Source: Amycolatopsis keratiniphila subsp. keratiniphila
GTDB lineage: Bacteria > Actinomycetota > Actinomycetes > Mycobacteriales > Pseudonocardiaceae
Length of the DNA: 61,047 nucleotides
NCBI RefSeq assembly: GCF_001620365.2
Contig: NZ_LQMT02000003.1
Location: 282-61,328, forward strand
Direction of reading: 5' to 3'
In this document: one piece after another, positions 42,026 through 50,770 of the stretch
Layout: each line of letters begins with the position of its first letter
Numbering within the stretch: position 1 is the first letter of the stretch
Translations under genes and position numbers: made by a program
Notes under the pieces: model-generated
What the model was told of the DNA's origin: nothing
Seen by the model: the letters and a program-made list of their open reading frames with translations, nothing else
Database searches by the model: none

Positions 42026-42112
42026 ATGATGCCGAAACGACTCGTCGCGGCGGTCCTCGTCGCCGCTCTGGTGCTGGCCGGTGGGGGCATTCTCGGGAGC
42101 CTGTTCTTCTAG
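42026..42112 (+). CDS. Possible 28-residue membrane peptide
   Basis: MMPKRLVAAVLVAALVLAGGGILGSLFF is a basic start followed by a single hydrophobic helix, a plausible micro-membrane protein. It lies between the divergent membrane-protein gene and the DUF3151 gene (18 bp to the latter). The ribosome-binding site is weak (AAGGTG). It could also be chance in an untranslated leader. Confidence 0.35.
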   Translation: MMPKRLVAAVLVAALVLAGGGILGSLFF

Positions 42113-42130
42113 TCACACACGGTCTGCACA

Positions 42131-42547
42131 ATGGCCGGTATGACGAACCTCCTCGGCCCCCAGCCGACGCATCTCCCCGAGCAAACCGCCGCGCAGGCGG
42201 CGCTGGACGCCGGGACCGATCCCGCCGCCGTCGCCGCCGAGCACCCCGACTACAGCGAGGCGTGGGCCGCCCTCGCCGAGAAGGCGCTCGACGCGGGCGA
42301 GACCGTCGCCGCGTACGCGTACGCCCGCACCGGTTACCACCGCGGTCTCGACCAGCTTCGCCGCGCGGGCTGGAAGGGACACGGGCCGGTGCCGTGGTCG
42401 CACCGCCCGAACCAGGGTTTCCTGCGTTCCCTCGCCGTCCTCGGCAAGGCCGCCGGCAAGATCGGCGAGACCGAGGAGTACGACCGCTGCAAGACCTTCC
42501 TGAGCGACTCGGACCCGGCCGCCGCGGAAGCCACCGGCCTCAAGTAG
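42131..42547 (+). CDS. DUF3151 domain protein
   Basis: The product is 138 residues (ATG 42140 also possible). The family signature is strong: NLLGPQPTHLPEQTAA at the start, YSEAWAALAEKALDAGETVAAYAYARTGYHRGLDQLRRAGWKGHGPVPWSHRPNQGFLRSLAVLGKAAGKIGETEEYDRCKTFL. The family is restricted to actinobacteria and its function is unknown; the mycobacterial member (Rv0360c) lies between fba and purA, as here. It is soluble and helical. It ends 3 bp before palindrome A. Confidence 0.9.
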   Translation: MAGMTNLLGPQPTHLPEQTAAQAALDAGTDPAAVAAEHPDYSEAWAALAEKALDAGETVAAYAYARTGYHRGLDQLRRAGWKGHGPVPWSHRPNQGFLRSLAVLGKAAGKIGETEEYDRCKTFLSDSDPAAAEATGLK

Positions 42548-42550
42548 CGC

Positions 42551-42603
42551 GCTATGAACGGTCCGTTCCTTGCAAATTTTGCAAGGAACGGACCGTTCAT
42601 GGC
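42551..42603. repeat. Palindrome family A, copy at a convergent junction
   Basis: Arms of 26 nt (GCTATGAACGGTCCG... / ...CGTTCATGGC) with one mismatch and a single central T. It fills almost the entire 57-bp gap between the DUF3151 stop and the lipase stop. Confidence 0.94.
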
Positions 42604-42604
42604 A

Positions 42605-43831
42605 CTAGAAGAGGCCGCAGTTCCCGAAGGCCGGCAGCCCCGCGAAGCGACCCTCAAGCCAAGCGAAAGCCTCCGGGAACGCCCGGATCGCCCCGCCCAC
42701 GTGCGTCGGAACCAGCGAAGTCGAGAACTGCACCTTCGCGCCCTTCTCGCACCAAGAGCGCGCCATGGTCCGCCCCTGCGCGTAGGGGACGATGTCGTCG
42801 AGAGCACTGTGGACGACCAGCGTCGGAGCGCCCGGCTTACGCGCTCCGATGAGCTGCTCGCCGACTCGCGTCTTGTACGGCTCTTCGCCGAGGTACGCGG
42901 TCAGCGGCCGGCCGTCCTTCGTCAGGTCCTTCGACTGCGTGAACGCGTGCGCGAAGATCGCGTCCCCCGTGCACTCCTGCTTGACCTTCTCGAACGCTTC
43001 GACGCCCTTCGCGTTCAGCACGGACGGGATGTTCAGCTCCGGGTACGCCGCGTCCATGCTGACCAGCGTGAATCCGAGGAACCCGAAGGCGTAGTGCCCG
43101 TCGATGTTCTTGCCGACTTCAGCCAGGTCGGCCGGGACAGCGCCCGCGTACGAGCCCTTCAGCTTGAGCTCGGGCGCGTAGGACGGCTGGAGTTCGGCGG
43201 CCGACGCCGACGCCCCGCCGCCCTGCGAGTAGCCCGCGGTCGCGACCGGGCCGTTGTCCGGCAGGTTCGCTTCGGGCAGGCGCTGTGCCGCGCGGATCGA
43301 GTCGAGGACGGCGTTGCCCTCGGCGACTCGGTTGACGTACGTGTGGACGCCGGGAGTGCCGAGGCCTTCGTAGTCGGTGACGACGACGCCGTAGCCGCGA
43401 AGCAGCAGCCCGGCGATGAAGGGCCCTTCGTACTCCATGCCCGCAGCGAGGGCTTTCGACGGCGCGCACTGGTCGCCGACGCCCTGCGTCCCGGCCGCGT
43501 AGCCGACGAGCGGCCGCTCGCCCGCGCCGGTCCACGCCTTCTTCGGGGTGAGGACGGTGCCGGTCACGGCGTTGGCCCGGCCGTGGGTGTCGGTGCTGCG
43601 GTACATGATCCGCTGGACGTCCGCGTCGGCCTTGATGAGTTTGACGGGATCGACGTAGAAGGTGGACGGCTCGTGCCGGATGATGTCGCCGGGAGCACCC
43701 GCGGGCAGTGGCGACGGGGGATCGTAGAAGGACGGGGCGGCGCCGGCCTGCGGTGCCCCGAAGGTCAGCAGGGCCGCGATGGTGGCCGCTGAGACGGCGG
43801 CGGACACACCGCGCCGGGATCCTGGACGCAT
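42605..43831 (-). CDS. Secreted lipase (LIP family)
   Basis: The product is 408 residues from ATG 43831. A Sec signal peptide is visible (MRPGSRRGVSAAVSAATIAALLTFGAPQAGAA). The mature alpha/beta hydrolase has the nucleophile elbow GYSQGG (catalytic Ser). The acid is probably Asp in HSALDDIVPY and the base His in VPTHVGG. AVTGTVLTPKKAWTGAGERPLVGYAAGTQGVGDQCAPS is typical of the secretory lipase/acyl-transferase LIP family. It should hydrolyse extracellular acyl esters. It is divergent from a TetR regulator whose operator-like palindrome (43857-43878) lies between them. Confidence 0.92.
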   Translation of the reverse strand: MRPGSRRGVSAAVSAATIAALLTFGAPQAGAAPSFYDPPSPLPAGAPGDIIRHEPSTFYVDPVKLIKADADVQRIMYRSTDTHGRANAVTGTVLTPKKAWTGAGERPLVGYAAGTQGVGDQCAPSKALAAGMEYEGPFIAGLLLRGYGVVVTDYEGLGTPGVHTYVNRVAEGNAVLDSIRAAQRLPEANLPDNGPVATAGYSQGGGASASAAELQPSYAPELKLKGSYAGAVPADLAEVGKNIDGHYAFGFLGFTLVSMDAAYPELNIPSVLNAKGVEAFEKVKQECTGDAIFAHAFTQSKDLTKDGRPLTAYLGEEPYKTRVGEQLIGARKPGAPTLVVHSALDDIVPYAQGRTMARSWCEKGAKVQFSTSLVPTHVGGAIRAFPEAFAWLEGRFAGLPAFGNCGLF

Positions 43832-43856
43832 GCTTGCTCCTCGTTGAGCACAAACA

Positions 43857-43878
43857 TTTTCGACAGACGTGTCGAAAA
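43857..43878. promoter_or_regulatory. Operator-like palindrome between lipase and TetR genes
   Basis: TTTTCGACA, GACG, TGTCGAAAA has perfect 9-bp arms. It is 26 bp from the lipase start and 25 bp from the TetR start, centrally placed for dual repression. Confidence 0.8.
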
Positions 43879-43902
43879 AGAGAGTCAGTGAGGTGGCGCA
43901 CA

Positions 43903-44547
43903 ATGTCAAGTCCGGCGCCGCGAGGGAGACCCCGCAAACTCCCGATCGGCGAGCAACGGGCGCGGGTACTGGGGTCGGCGGCAGGCGTCTTCGCGGTGCA
44001 CGGCGCCCAGGCCGCGACGATCGAGCAGATCGCCCGTCGCGCGGGAGTGTCCCGCCAGGCCGTCTACGAGCAGTTCGGTGATCGCACGACGTTGTTCGCC
44101 CAGGTCGTCGCGGACATCGAGGAACGCGCTTTCGAGGCGATCGGCGCGCCCGCCCTCGACCTCTCGCAGCCCGAGCTCCGGTCCTGGGCCCGCGCCAACT
44201 ACGCCAACATGTTCGCCTTCGTCGCGGCGAACCCCGACGCGTTCCCCGTGTTGCGCGAAGCGGAGCGCATGGGCGACCCGGCCCTCACCCGGCTTCGGGA
44301 ACGGCTGGCGGCCGTCTACACCGAGGCGAGCCGTCAGCGCTGGGCACGCCACGGCGTCGACTCCGGCCGCGCGGACAAGGCGCTGGTCACGCTGTTCTTC
44401 GCGATGACCGAGGCGCTCGTCCAGGCGAGCTGGGACGGTGAGCCGCCCGACGCGGACGCGCTCATCGACCTGCTCACCGAATTCACCGTCGGCGGCGTCG
44501 TCCGGCTCCGGACCACGGCCGCCGACGTGATGGAAAGGCTGCGTTAG
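43903..44547 (+). CDS. TetR family regulator, divergent from lipase
   Basis: The product is 214 residues from ATG 43903; the open frame extends upstream but runs through the operator. The helix-turn-helix is GQEQRARVLGSAAGVFAVHGAQAATIEQIARRAGVSRQAVYEQFGDRTTLFAQVV-like (residues about 16-65), with GVSRQAVYEQF the TetR hallmark. It likely controls the lipase and itself, with a fatty-acid or lipid-related inducer as the natural guess. It ends with a 4-bp overlap on the convergent cyclase gene. Confidence 0.92.
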   Translation: MSSPAPRGRPRKLPIGEQRARVLGSAAGVFAVHGAQAATIEQIARRAGVSRQAVYEQFGDRTTLFAQVVADIEERAFEAIGAPALDLSQPELRSWARANYANMFAFVAANPDAFPVLREAERMGDPALTRLRERLAAVYTEASRQRWARHGVDSGRADKALVTLFFAMTEALVQASWDGEPPDADALIDLLTEFTVGGVVRLRTTAADVMERLR

Positions 44548-45854
44548 GCCGCGACGGCCTCCAGGGTTGCTTCGGCGACCGAAGCGAGATCCGGTGACGA
44601 GACGACGCGGTTGCGGCCGTTCCGTTTCGCCGCGTAGACCGACGCGTCCGCCGACGCCATGACCTCGTCGATCGTCCGGCCGTCGAGCGGGTACGTCGCG
44701 ACGCCGACCGACGCCGTCCGCTGCTCGATGACCACGGCGTTGCCCTCGTTGTCCTGGGTCTTGATGACCATTTCGCTGATCCGCTGCCGGATCCGCTCGG
44801 CGACCGCGACGGACTCCTGCTTCGAAGACGAGGTCAGGAGCACGACGAACTCCTCACCGCCGAAGCGGCCGGCGAGGTCCTGCGTCCGGGTTTCGGCCTT
44901 GACCAGCGCCGCGACGCCCTTGAGCACGTCGTCGCCCGCCAGGTGGCCGTACGTGTCGTTGATGCTCTTGAAGTGGTCGAGGTCGATCATCAGCGCGCCG
45001 AACTGGCCGTTCTCGCGCTCGGCGCGGGAGACCTCGCGGACGGCGCCCTGCTGCCAGGTGGTGGCGTTGAGGAGCTGGGTCTTCTGGTCGGTGGTGGCGA
45101 GTTCTTCCAGCTGCTTGATCAGCACCGAACGCTGCAGCAGGTACAGCGGCAGGAAGACGAGCAGCACCAGCACCGGCTGATGCGGCAGGACGGCGAGCAC
45201 GAGCGCGCCGATGCAGACCGTGGAGGCTTCGAGGATGTTGTCGTCCCAAGAGCCGAGGAGCGTCTGGACGGTCGCCTTCTTGGGTGCCGCGAAGTACAGG
45301 CCGGTGCCGGTGAAGACGGCGTTCGTCAGGAAGAAGGCGATGCTCGCGGCGCAGATCGCCGTCACCGACGCCGTGTCGGCGCCGACGATCTGCACGGTCG
45401 CCCATGCGGCGAACGCGGTCAGCGTCATCGATGTGGCGTTCGCCACAGTTCGGTGGGGGTTGACCGTGTGAAGGCCCGCCCAACTGCGGTATCCGAGGTG
45501 AAGATAGATCACGGTTACGAGAAGCGCGGTCAACTGCGGCGGAAGCAGGATCGCGCCCGGCAACACCCAGACCGAGGTCATGTTGATATGCGGGGTGACG
45601 CTCATGCTGCGCCGCTGGCGTTCGATCCGGCGGGTCGCCTCGGTGTGCGCGATGGCGAGCCCGGCGAGCAGGAAACACAGCAGGACCTGCGAAGACGTGA
45701 TGGCGATGGATGCGGCGAAGACCCCCGTCAGTGCCAGCATCGTCGCGACGGACAGCCCGGTGTAGGCGATCCAGTGTTTAGGCCTCTTCCACAGCTCCCA
45801 CGTCGCTACCGTGAGAGCCGAACGATGTCCAGCGCGTTCCTCCGATGTGATCAT
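44544..45854 (-). CDS. Diguanylate cyclase, membrane-anchored GGDEF protein
   Basis: The product is 436 residues from ATG 45854 (GGGGAAAG upstream). The N-terminal half has about six membrane segments with no recognised sensor domain. The C-terminal half is a GGDEF domain (LNATTWQQGAVREVSRAERENGQFGALMIDLDHFKSINDTYGHLAGDDVLKGVA) with active motif GGEEF and an inhibitory I-site RTQD five residues before it. It makes cyclic di-GMP from two GTP and should be product-inhibited. No EAL or HD-GYP phosphodiesterase is encoded in the window. In actinomycetes c-di-GMP acts through BldD and other receptors. Confidence 0.93.
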   Translation of the reverse strand: MITSEERAGHRSALTVATWELWKRPKHWIAYTGLSVATMLALTGVFAASIAITSSQVLLCFLLAGLAIAHTEATRRIERQRRSMSVTPHINMTSVWVLPGAILLPPQLTALLVTVIYLHLGYRSWAGLHTVNPHRTVANATSMTLTAFAAWATVQIVGADTASVTAICAASIAFFLTNAVFTGTGLYFAAPKKATVQTLLGSWDDNILEASTVCIGALVLAVLPHQPVLVLLVFLPLYLLQRSVLIKQLEELATTDQKTQLLNATTWQQGAVREVSRAERENGQFGALMIDLDHFKSINDTYGHLAGDDVLKGVAALVKAETRTQDLAGRFGGEEFVVLLTSSSKQESVAVAERIRQRISEMVIKTQDNEGNAVVIEQRTASVGVATYPLDGRTIDEVMASADASVYAAKRNGRNRVVSSPDLASVAEATLEAVAA

Positions 45855-46056
45855 CTTTCCCCCTGACTCTTGCGTCATTCTCCGAAACCCCCTACTTACG
45901 GACAGCTTCTACCGACTTGCGGGCTGTCGACAAGCTCCCTAGGTGTGTACTTTTCTCTGAGAGGTCGAGGGAAAGGTGCCAGCGATGGCCGGTAGGGATC
46001 AGTGAACTGGGGCGCGCGCCAGACGTCCGCGCGATCGGGCCGGCGCGTGGAACACC

Positions 46057-47310
46057 TCAATGTTCTGCGCGTGCGGCGTCTTTTTCCTGCCACCGATCCG
46101 GGTCACGGCTGAGGTTCCGGAACCAGCTCAGCGCGAGCGGGACGGTCAGCACCAATCCCGCAAGCCCGAAGACGCCCACGGTCGACTGAGGGCCCACCTG
46201 GTCCGCCAGGATGCCGCCGATCAGGGGACTCACGCCCATCGTCGTGGTCAACCCGGTGTTCGACAGCCCCATGACCTGTGCCCGGCTCTCGTCCGGCACG
46301 GCCAGCGTCAGCGACGCGGTCGCCTGCATGAGCGCCACCGTGCCGAAGCCGCCGCAGAACACGAACAACACGATCGACGACAGCGGTCCCGGCTGCAGGA
46401 AGCACAGCAGCAGCGGGAGCGCGGTCAGCGCCGAAAGCGGCCCGATCAGTTTCGGTCTGACGTGCGCCGGCACCCAGCGTGAATAGATGAACGCCCCGAT
46501 CACGCTGCCGATCGGATCGGCGGCCAGCAGCAGGCCGATGATCTCGGGGCCACCGCCCGACGAGGCGACGTAGGGCGCCGCGATGCCCTCGTAAACCGGC
46601 AGCAGGCCCATCAGCCAGGTGAACAGCAGCAACGCGCGCAGCCCGGAGCTGGCGAAGACGATCTTGCCGCCCGAGCCGATCGACGCGAAGAACGACTTTC
46701 GCTTCTCTCCCGACGCCGCGGCCGGACGCGACTTGAGCCCGAACCGGACGAACAGCGCCGAGATCACGAAGGTGACCGCGTCCAGCGCGAGGGCGAGATG
46801 GGGTTCGAGCGCGGTCAGCAGGAGCCCGCCGCCGGCGAATCCCGCCAGCTGCGCGGATTGGACGGTCATACTGCGGATCGCCATGCCGACGACGAACCGG
46901 TCGCCTTCGAGGATCTGCGGCAGCAGGGCCAGCTGGGCCGCCTTGAACGGCGGGTTCAGCAGCGAGACGCCGCCGACGAGGACGCACAGCACCCAGAACG
47001 GCAGTACCGGCACCGCGACCAGCGCGATCAGCAAGGCCCGCAGCAGGTCGACGACCACCATCACGGTCCGCCGGGGGAACCGGTCCGCGAAGCCGGTGAG
47101 GAAGATGCCGCCGAGCAGTGACGGGGCGTAGGTCAGCGCGTAGGTGAGGCCGGTCAGGGTCGCGGAGCGGGTTTCGGTGAAGACGAGGACGGAGAGGGCT
47201 ACCCTGGCGAGTTGATCACCGAAGATCGAAAACAGCTCGGCGAACCAGAGCGAACGGAACTCGGCTACACCGAACACCTCTCGGTAAGTGACCCGTCCGG
47301 CCGAAGCCAT
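46057..47310 (-). CDS. MFS transporter (12-segment, MdfA/enterobactin-exporter-like group)
   Basis: The product is 417 residues from ATG 47310, with GGGGG upstream; an in-frame start 27 codons earlier is less likely. About 12 membrane segments are present. The N-terminal FRSLWFAELFSIFGDQLARVALSVLVFTETRSATLTGLTYALTYAPSLLGGIFLTGFADRFPRRTVMVVVDLLRALLIAL resembles the MFS_3-type group containing the enterobactin exporter EntS and tetracycline-like exporters. RFPRRTVM is the motif A variant. Substrate unknown. A strong inverted repeat (47345-47373) lies in its upstream region. Confidence 0.9.
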   Translation of the reverse strand: MASAGRVTYREVFGVAEFRSLWFAELFSIFGDQLARVALSVLVFTETRSATLTGLTYALTYAPSLLGGIFLTGFADRFPRRTVMVVVDLLRALLIALVAVPVLPFWVLCVLVGGVSLLNPPFKAAQLALLPQILEGDRFVVGMAIRSMTVQSAQLAGFAGGGLLLTALEPHLALALDAVTFVISALFVRFGLKSRPAAASGEKRKSFFASIGSGGKIVFASSGLRALLLFTWLMGLLPVYEGIAAPYVASSGGGPEIIGLLLAADPIGSVIGAFIYSRWVPAHVRPKLIGPLSALTALPLLLCFLQPGPLSSIVLFVFCGGFGTVALMQATASLTLAVPDESRAQVMGLSNTGLTTTMGVSPLIGGILADQVGPQSTVGVFGLAGLVLTVPLALSWFRNLSRDPDRWQEKDAARAEH

Positions 47311-47745
47311 GTTGCCCCCAATAGGGTCCTTATTACGCGAGAAACTCGTGACCGAGAGTAACGCGGTCACGAGCTCGTCACGAAGCGTCATTCGTTCACG
47401 TAAGTGTCTCCTGACTGTTGGTGATTGGCTAGGTTCTTTCGCCGGGTTTCTGGAGTTGGAGATCTTTTTCGTGGATGACCGGCCGCCCGAGAAGATGTCC
47501 CGGTGACCGGTAACGCGGTTCAGACCAGCACTTTTGGGTCGTTTCGGGCTTTTCGCCGGGAAAGGAGGTCAGAACGGCGTCACCCGGGGCGGGGATGCCG
47601 TATCGCGACGGCGGTCCGCGCGCGGCCCCGCACCGCCCGGCACCGAACGGGTTTCGACTCCGCTCCGCGACGGCCGGAGCGATCCGGGGCGGCCGGCGTA
47701 GTGCGCCGAATGGATGACCGGACCGCCATCCGGTGGAGTGACCGT
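47311..47745. other. Gene-free stretch between MFS and LLM genes
   Basis: About 435 bp hold no reading frame I can support on either strand; the ORF-like stretches here have no recognisable motif and are shadows. Near the MFS start an inverted repeat (47345-47373) and an AT-richer section (47330-47475) look like the MFS promoter region. The rest is GC-rich with short local inverted repeats. A purine-rich AAAGGAGG occurs at about 47561-47568 without a credible start codon following. Confidence 0.6.
47345..47373. promoter_or_regulatory. Inverted repeat upstream of the MFS gene
   Basis: CTCGTGACCG (47345-47354) and CGGTCACGAG (47364-47373) are exact complements separated by 9 bp, centred about 50 bp upstream of the MFS start. 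It could be an operator or a leader hairpin. Confidence 0.6.
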
Positions 47746-48735
47746 TCAGCCGTCGACGGCGAGTACCTCGCGGGCCGAAGCCGCGTCGCGCTTGGCGACC
47801 TCTTCGCGCACGATCGGGATGACGTGACGGCCGAAGTCGATCGTGTCGCCGAGCATGTCGTAGCCGCGGGCGGAAAGGATGTCGACGCCGAGGTCGTAGT
47901 AGTCGAGCAGGGCCTGCGCGACCGTTTCGGGCGTGCCGACCAGGGCGTTGGAATTGCCCGCGCCGCCGGTCGCGGCCGCCGTCGGGGTCCACAGCGCCCG
48001 GTCGAACCGTTCGCCCTCGGCGGCGACCGCGAGGAGCCGCTGCGAGCCGGTGTTCTCCGGATTCGTGAGCGAATGCCGCCGGGTCAGCTGCTGACCACCG
48101 CTCGTGCGGGCCTTGATCGCGTCGACCGTGCGATACGCCTTCTCCCAGGCGAGCTCCTCGGTCGGCGCGATGATCGGGCGGAACGCGACCTGGATGCGCG
48201 GGACGTCGGTCCGCCCGGCGGCCTTCGCCGCGGCCTTGACGGACTCGATCTGCTCGGCCGTTTGCGCGAGGGGCTCGCCCCAGAGGCAGAAGATGTCCGC
48301 TTCGGCACCGCCCGCCGCGTACGCCGCCGGAGACGAGCCACCGAACGAGACGCCAGGTCGTGGCTGTTGCACAGGCCGGACGTTGAGGACGAAGTCGGCG
48401 AAGCGGTAGTGCTCGCCTTCGTGGTCGAAGGGCTCTTCGGACGTCCAAGCCCGCTTCACGATCTGGATGTACTCGCGCGTGCGTGAGTAGCGCTCGTCCT
48501 TCGTGAGGTAGTCGCCTTCGCGCTGCTGCTCGTGGTCGCTGCCGCCGGTGATGAAGTGGACCGTGAGCTTCCCGTCCGAGAGCTGGTCCAGCGTGGCGAA
48601 CGTCTTCGCCGCGAAGGTCGGGTACGAGACGTTCGGCCGGTGTGCCAGCAGGATCTGGAGCTTGTCGAGCTTCGACGCGACGTATGCCGCCGCCTGCGCC
48701 GGGTCCGGACCGCTGGAACCGTACGCGAACAGCAC
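47746..48735 (-). CDS. LLM class flavin-dependent monooxygenase, N-terminus uncertain
   Basis: About 329 residues from GTG 48735. The luciferase-like fold is clear: LQILLAHRPNVSYPTFAAKTFATLDQLSDGKLTVHFITGGSDHEQQREGDYLTKDERYSRTREYIQIVKRAWTSEEPFDHEGEHYRFADF, the alkanesulfonate-monooxygenase-like group using FMNH2. The same frame upstream of 48735 still encodes conserved-looking family sequence (ARNRRDYTLRLARAHEEFGWDR), but there is no ATG, GTG or TTG before it. The first beta strand of the family is not visible. Either a rare start codon is used, or the gene has lost its start. It diverges from the FAD/NAD(P)-binding gene at 48869. Confidence 0.8.
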   Translation of the reverse strand: MLFAYGSSGPDPAQAAAYVASKLDKLQILLAHRPNVSYPTFAAKTFATLDQLSDGKLTVHFITGGSDHEQQREGDYLTKDERYSRTREYIQIVKRAWTSEEPFDHEGEHYRFADFVLNVRPVQQPRPGVSFGGSSPAAYAAGGAEADIFCLWGEPLAQTAEQIESVKAAAKAAGRTDVPRIQVAFRPIIAPTEELAWEKAYRTVDAIKARTSGGQQLTRRHSLTNPENTGSQRLLAVAAEGERFDRALWTPTAAATGGAGNSNALVGTPETVAQALLDYYDLGVDILSARGYDMLGDTIDFGRHVIPIVREEVAKRDAASAREVLAVDG

Positions 48736-48868
48736 CCGGTCCCAGCCGAATTCCTCGTGCGCCCGCGCGAGGCGCAGTGTGTAGTCCCGCCGGTTCCTCG
48801 CCGTGGCAACGGGTTCCGCTCCTTGAGAACCCGCACACGGCCGGGAATCCCGGCGTAGCTTCGGCTTC

Positions 48869-50770
48869 GTGGGTACCGCAGACCTTCCCTACGTGCTCGC
48901 GGTGGTCGGCGCCGGTCCACGTGGGGTTGGCGTGCTCGAACGGCTCGGCGCCAACGCCGCCGAGCTCCTCGGCGGGCGGCGGCTGTTGGTGCATCTCGTC
49001 GATCCCTTTCCCGCCGGGGCCGGACGGGTCTGGCGTTATGAACAGTCACCGTTGCTGCGGATGAACTCCATGCCCGAAGACGTCACCGTGTTCACCGACG
49101 AGACCGTGGAGATCGACGGGCCGATCCGCCCCGGGCCTTCGCTGATCGAGTGGGCGAGGCTGGTTCGCGAGGGCGCGCTCGACGCGGACGTCGACGCAAG
49201 CCTGCGGGCCGAACTCGAGGCGCTGCAAAGCGATCACTTCCCGACGCGACGGCTGCAGAGCGCGTATCTCGCCTGGTTCCACCGCGAGGTACGCGCCGGC
49301 CTCCCGGCCGGGATCGAGATCGTCGAGCACCGGACCCGCGCGGTACGGCTGGAGGACGGCGATCCGCAGTCGCTCTGGCTGGAGGACCGGGCGGAACCCC
49401 TCGCCGTGGACGCGGTCTTGTTCACCGTCGGGCATCTCGACGCCGAACCGGACGAACACGAGACCGCACTCGCCGATTTCGCCGCCCGGCACGACCTCGC
49501 GTACTTCCCGGCAGGCTACACCGCCGACGTCGACTACTCGGCGATCGGACCGGGGGAAACCGTGCTGGTACGCGGTTTCGGCCTCGCGTTCGTCGATCTG
49601 ATGCTGCTGCTGACCGAAGGCCGCGGCGGCCGGTTCGAAGAGCAGGTGTGCGGCGGGCTGAAGTACCACCCCAGCGGTGCCGAGCCCGTGCTGCACGTCG
49701 GTTCGCGCCGCGGCGTGCCGTACCACTCGAAGATCGGCTACCGGCTGCGCGGGAAACCCTTGCGGTTGCCCAAGTTCTTCGACGCCTACGCGATCGGGAA
49801 GCTCTGCGAGGTGCCCGGCCCGATCGACTTCCGCCGCGACGTGTGGCCGCTGATCTCGAAGGAGATCGCGTGGGCGTACTACAGCGAACTGTTCACCGCC
49901 CACCCCGAGCGGGTGCGGATGGACTTCGCCGTCTTCGCCGACGCTTTCGCGGACGCCGCGCCCGGCGAGCTCGGCGCGCTGGTGGCACGGGCGGTTCCGG
50001 CGCCGGACGATCGGCTGGATCTCGGCAAGCTCGACAGGCCGATGGCCGGCGCCGAATTCGGCACCGCCGAGGAGTACGGCAAGGAGTTGCGTGAGTACGT
50101 CGAGGCGGACTTGAGCCGCCGGGCGGACGTCGAGTACAGCGCGGATCTGGGTGCCTTCATGGCGCTGCTTTCCGTGATGGGGCAGCTTCCGGCGCTGGTG
50201 CAGACCGGACGGCTCGACGCGGTGTCTCGACTGTCCGATTTGGACGGATGGTTTCTCGGGTTCTTCTCCTACTTCGCCAGCGGGCCGCCGCCGCGACGGC
50301 TCGAAGAACTGCTCGCGCTCCAGGAAGCGGGGCTGGTGCACTTCTTGGGCGCGGAAATGCGCATATCGGCCGACGAGGAACGCCGCGCTTTCGTCGCCTC
50401 GGGTGCGAGCTTCCCCGGCGAGACCGAGGCGCGGACCCTTGTCGAGGCTCGGCTTCCGGAGCCGAGCGTCACCAGGGCGTCCGATGTCCTTTTGCGACAG
50501 TTGCGGGACAGCGGCGCGCTCGGCGAGGAAGCCGTCCTCGACCCGGTCACCGGCGAGAGGCTGCTCGCCGGCCGTATCCACACCCGCGTCTCCGACGGCC
50601 GGATACTCGACGGCGAGGGCCGCCCGCATCCGCGCCGCTTCGCGCTCGGGCCGCATACGTCGGCGCGGTCGGCGGGGGCGTTCACCCGGCCGCGGACCAA
50701 CGCGCTCCCGTTCCGGCAGAACGACGTCGTCGCGCGGGAGATCCTGAAACTGGTCAGGACGGAGGCGTGA
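48869..50770 (+). CDS. FAD/NAD(P)-binding protein (NAD_binding_9 type)
   Basis: The product is 633 residues from GTG. The N-terminal dinucleotide motif is VLAVVGAGPRGVGVLERL (GxGxxG, about residues 12-22), followed by VDPFPAGAGRVWRYEQSPLLRMNSMPEDVTVF, typical of the family related to HpaI/adrenodoxin-like hydroxylases and amino-acid N-hydroxylases. Further pieces are FPTRRLQSAYLAWFHR and VLVRGFGLAFVDLMLLLTEGRGG. The family's function is poorly known; it often accompanies LLM monooxygenases and oligopeptide-type importers, as here. It may supply reduced flavin or hydroxylate the substrate. It ends in the 21-bp mirror array; the stop codon lies in the first repeat unit. Confidence 0.85.
   Translation: MGTADLPYVLAVVGAGPRGVGVLERLGANAAELLGGRRLLVHLVDPFPAGAGRVWRYEQSPLLRMNSMPEDVTVFTDETVEIDGPIRPGPSLIEWARLVREGALDADVDASLRAELEALQSDHFPTRRLQSAYLAWFHREVRAGLPAGIEIVEHRTRAVRLEDGDPQSLWLEDRAEPLAVDAVLFTVGHLDAEPDEHETALADFAARHDLAYFPAGYTADVDYSAIGPGETVLVRGFGLAFVDLMLLLTEGRGGRFEEQVCGGLKYHPSGAEPVLHVGSRRGVPYHSKIGYRLRGKPLRLPKFFDAYAIGKLCEVPGPIDFRRDVWPLISKEIAWAYYSELFTAHPERVRMDFAVFADAFADAAPGELGALVARAVPAPDDRLDLGKLDRPMAGAEFGTAEEYGKELREYVEADLSRRADVEYSADLGAFMALLSVMGQLPALVQTGRLDAVSRLSDLDGWFLGFFSYFASGPPPRRLEELLALQEAGLVHFLGAEMRISADEERRAFVASGASFPGETEARTLVEARLPEPSVTRASDVLLRQLRDSGALGEEAVLDPVTGERLLAGRIHTRVSDGRILDGEGRPHPRRFALGPHTSARSAGAFTRPRTNALPFRQNDVVAREILKLVRTEA

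Noticed and set aside
43412..43430. A GAAGGGCCCTTC palindrome inside the lipase gene
   Set aside because: It encodes YEGPF in a normal part of the protein, lacks the 26-nt arms, and is short enough to arise by chance.
47429..48994. Alternative minus-strand frame over the LLM gene
   Set aside because: The translation is Arg/Gly-rich without any motif, while the overlapping frame at 47746-48735 is a clear luciferase-like enzyme.
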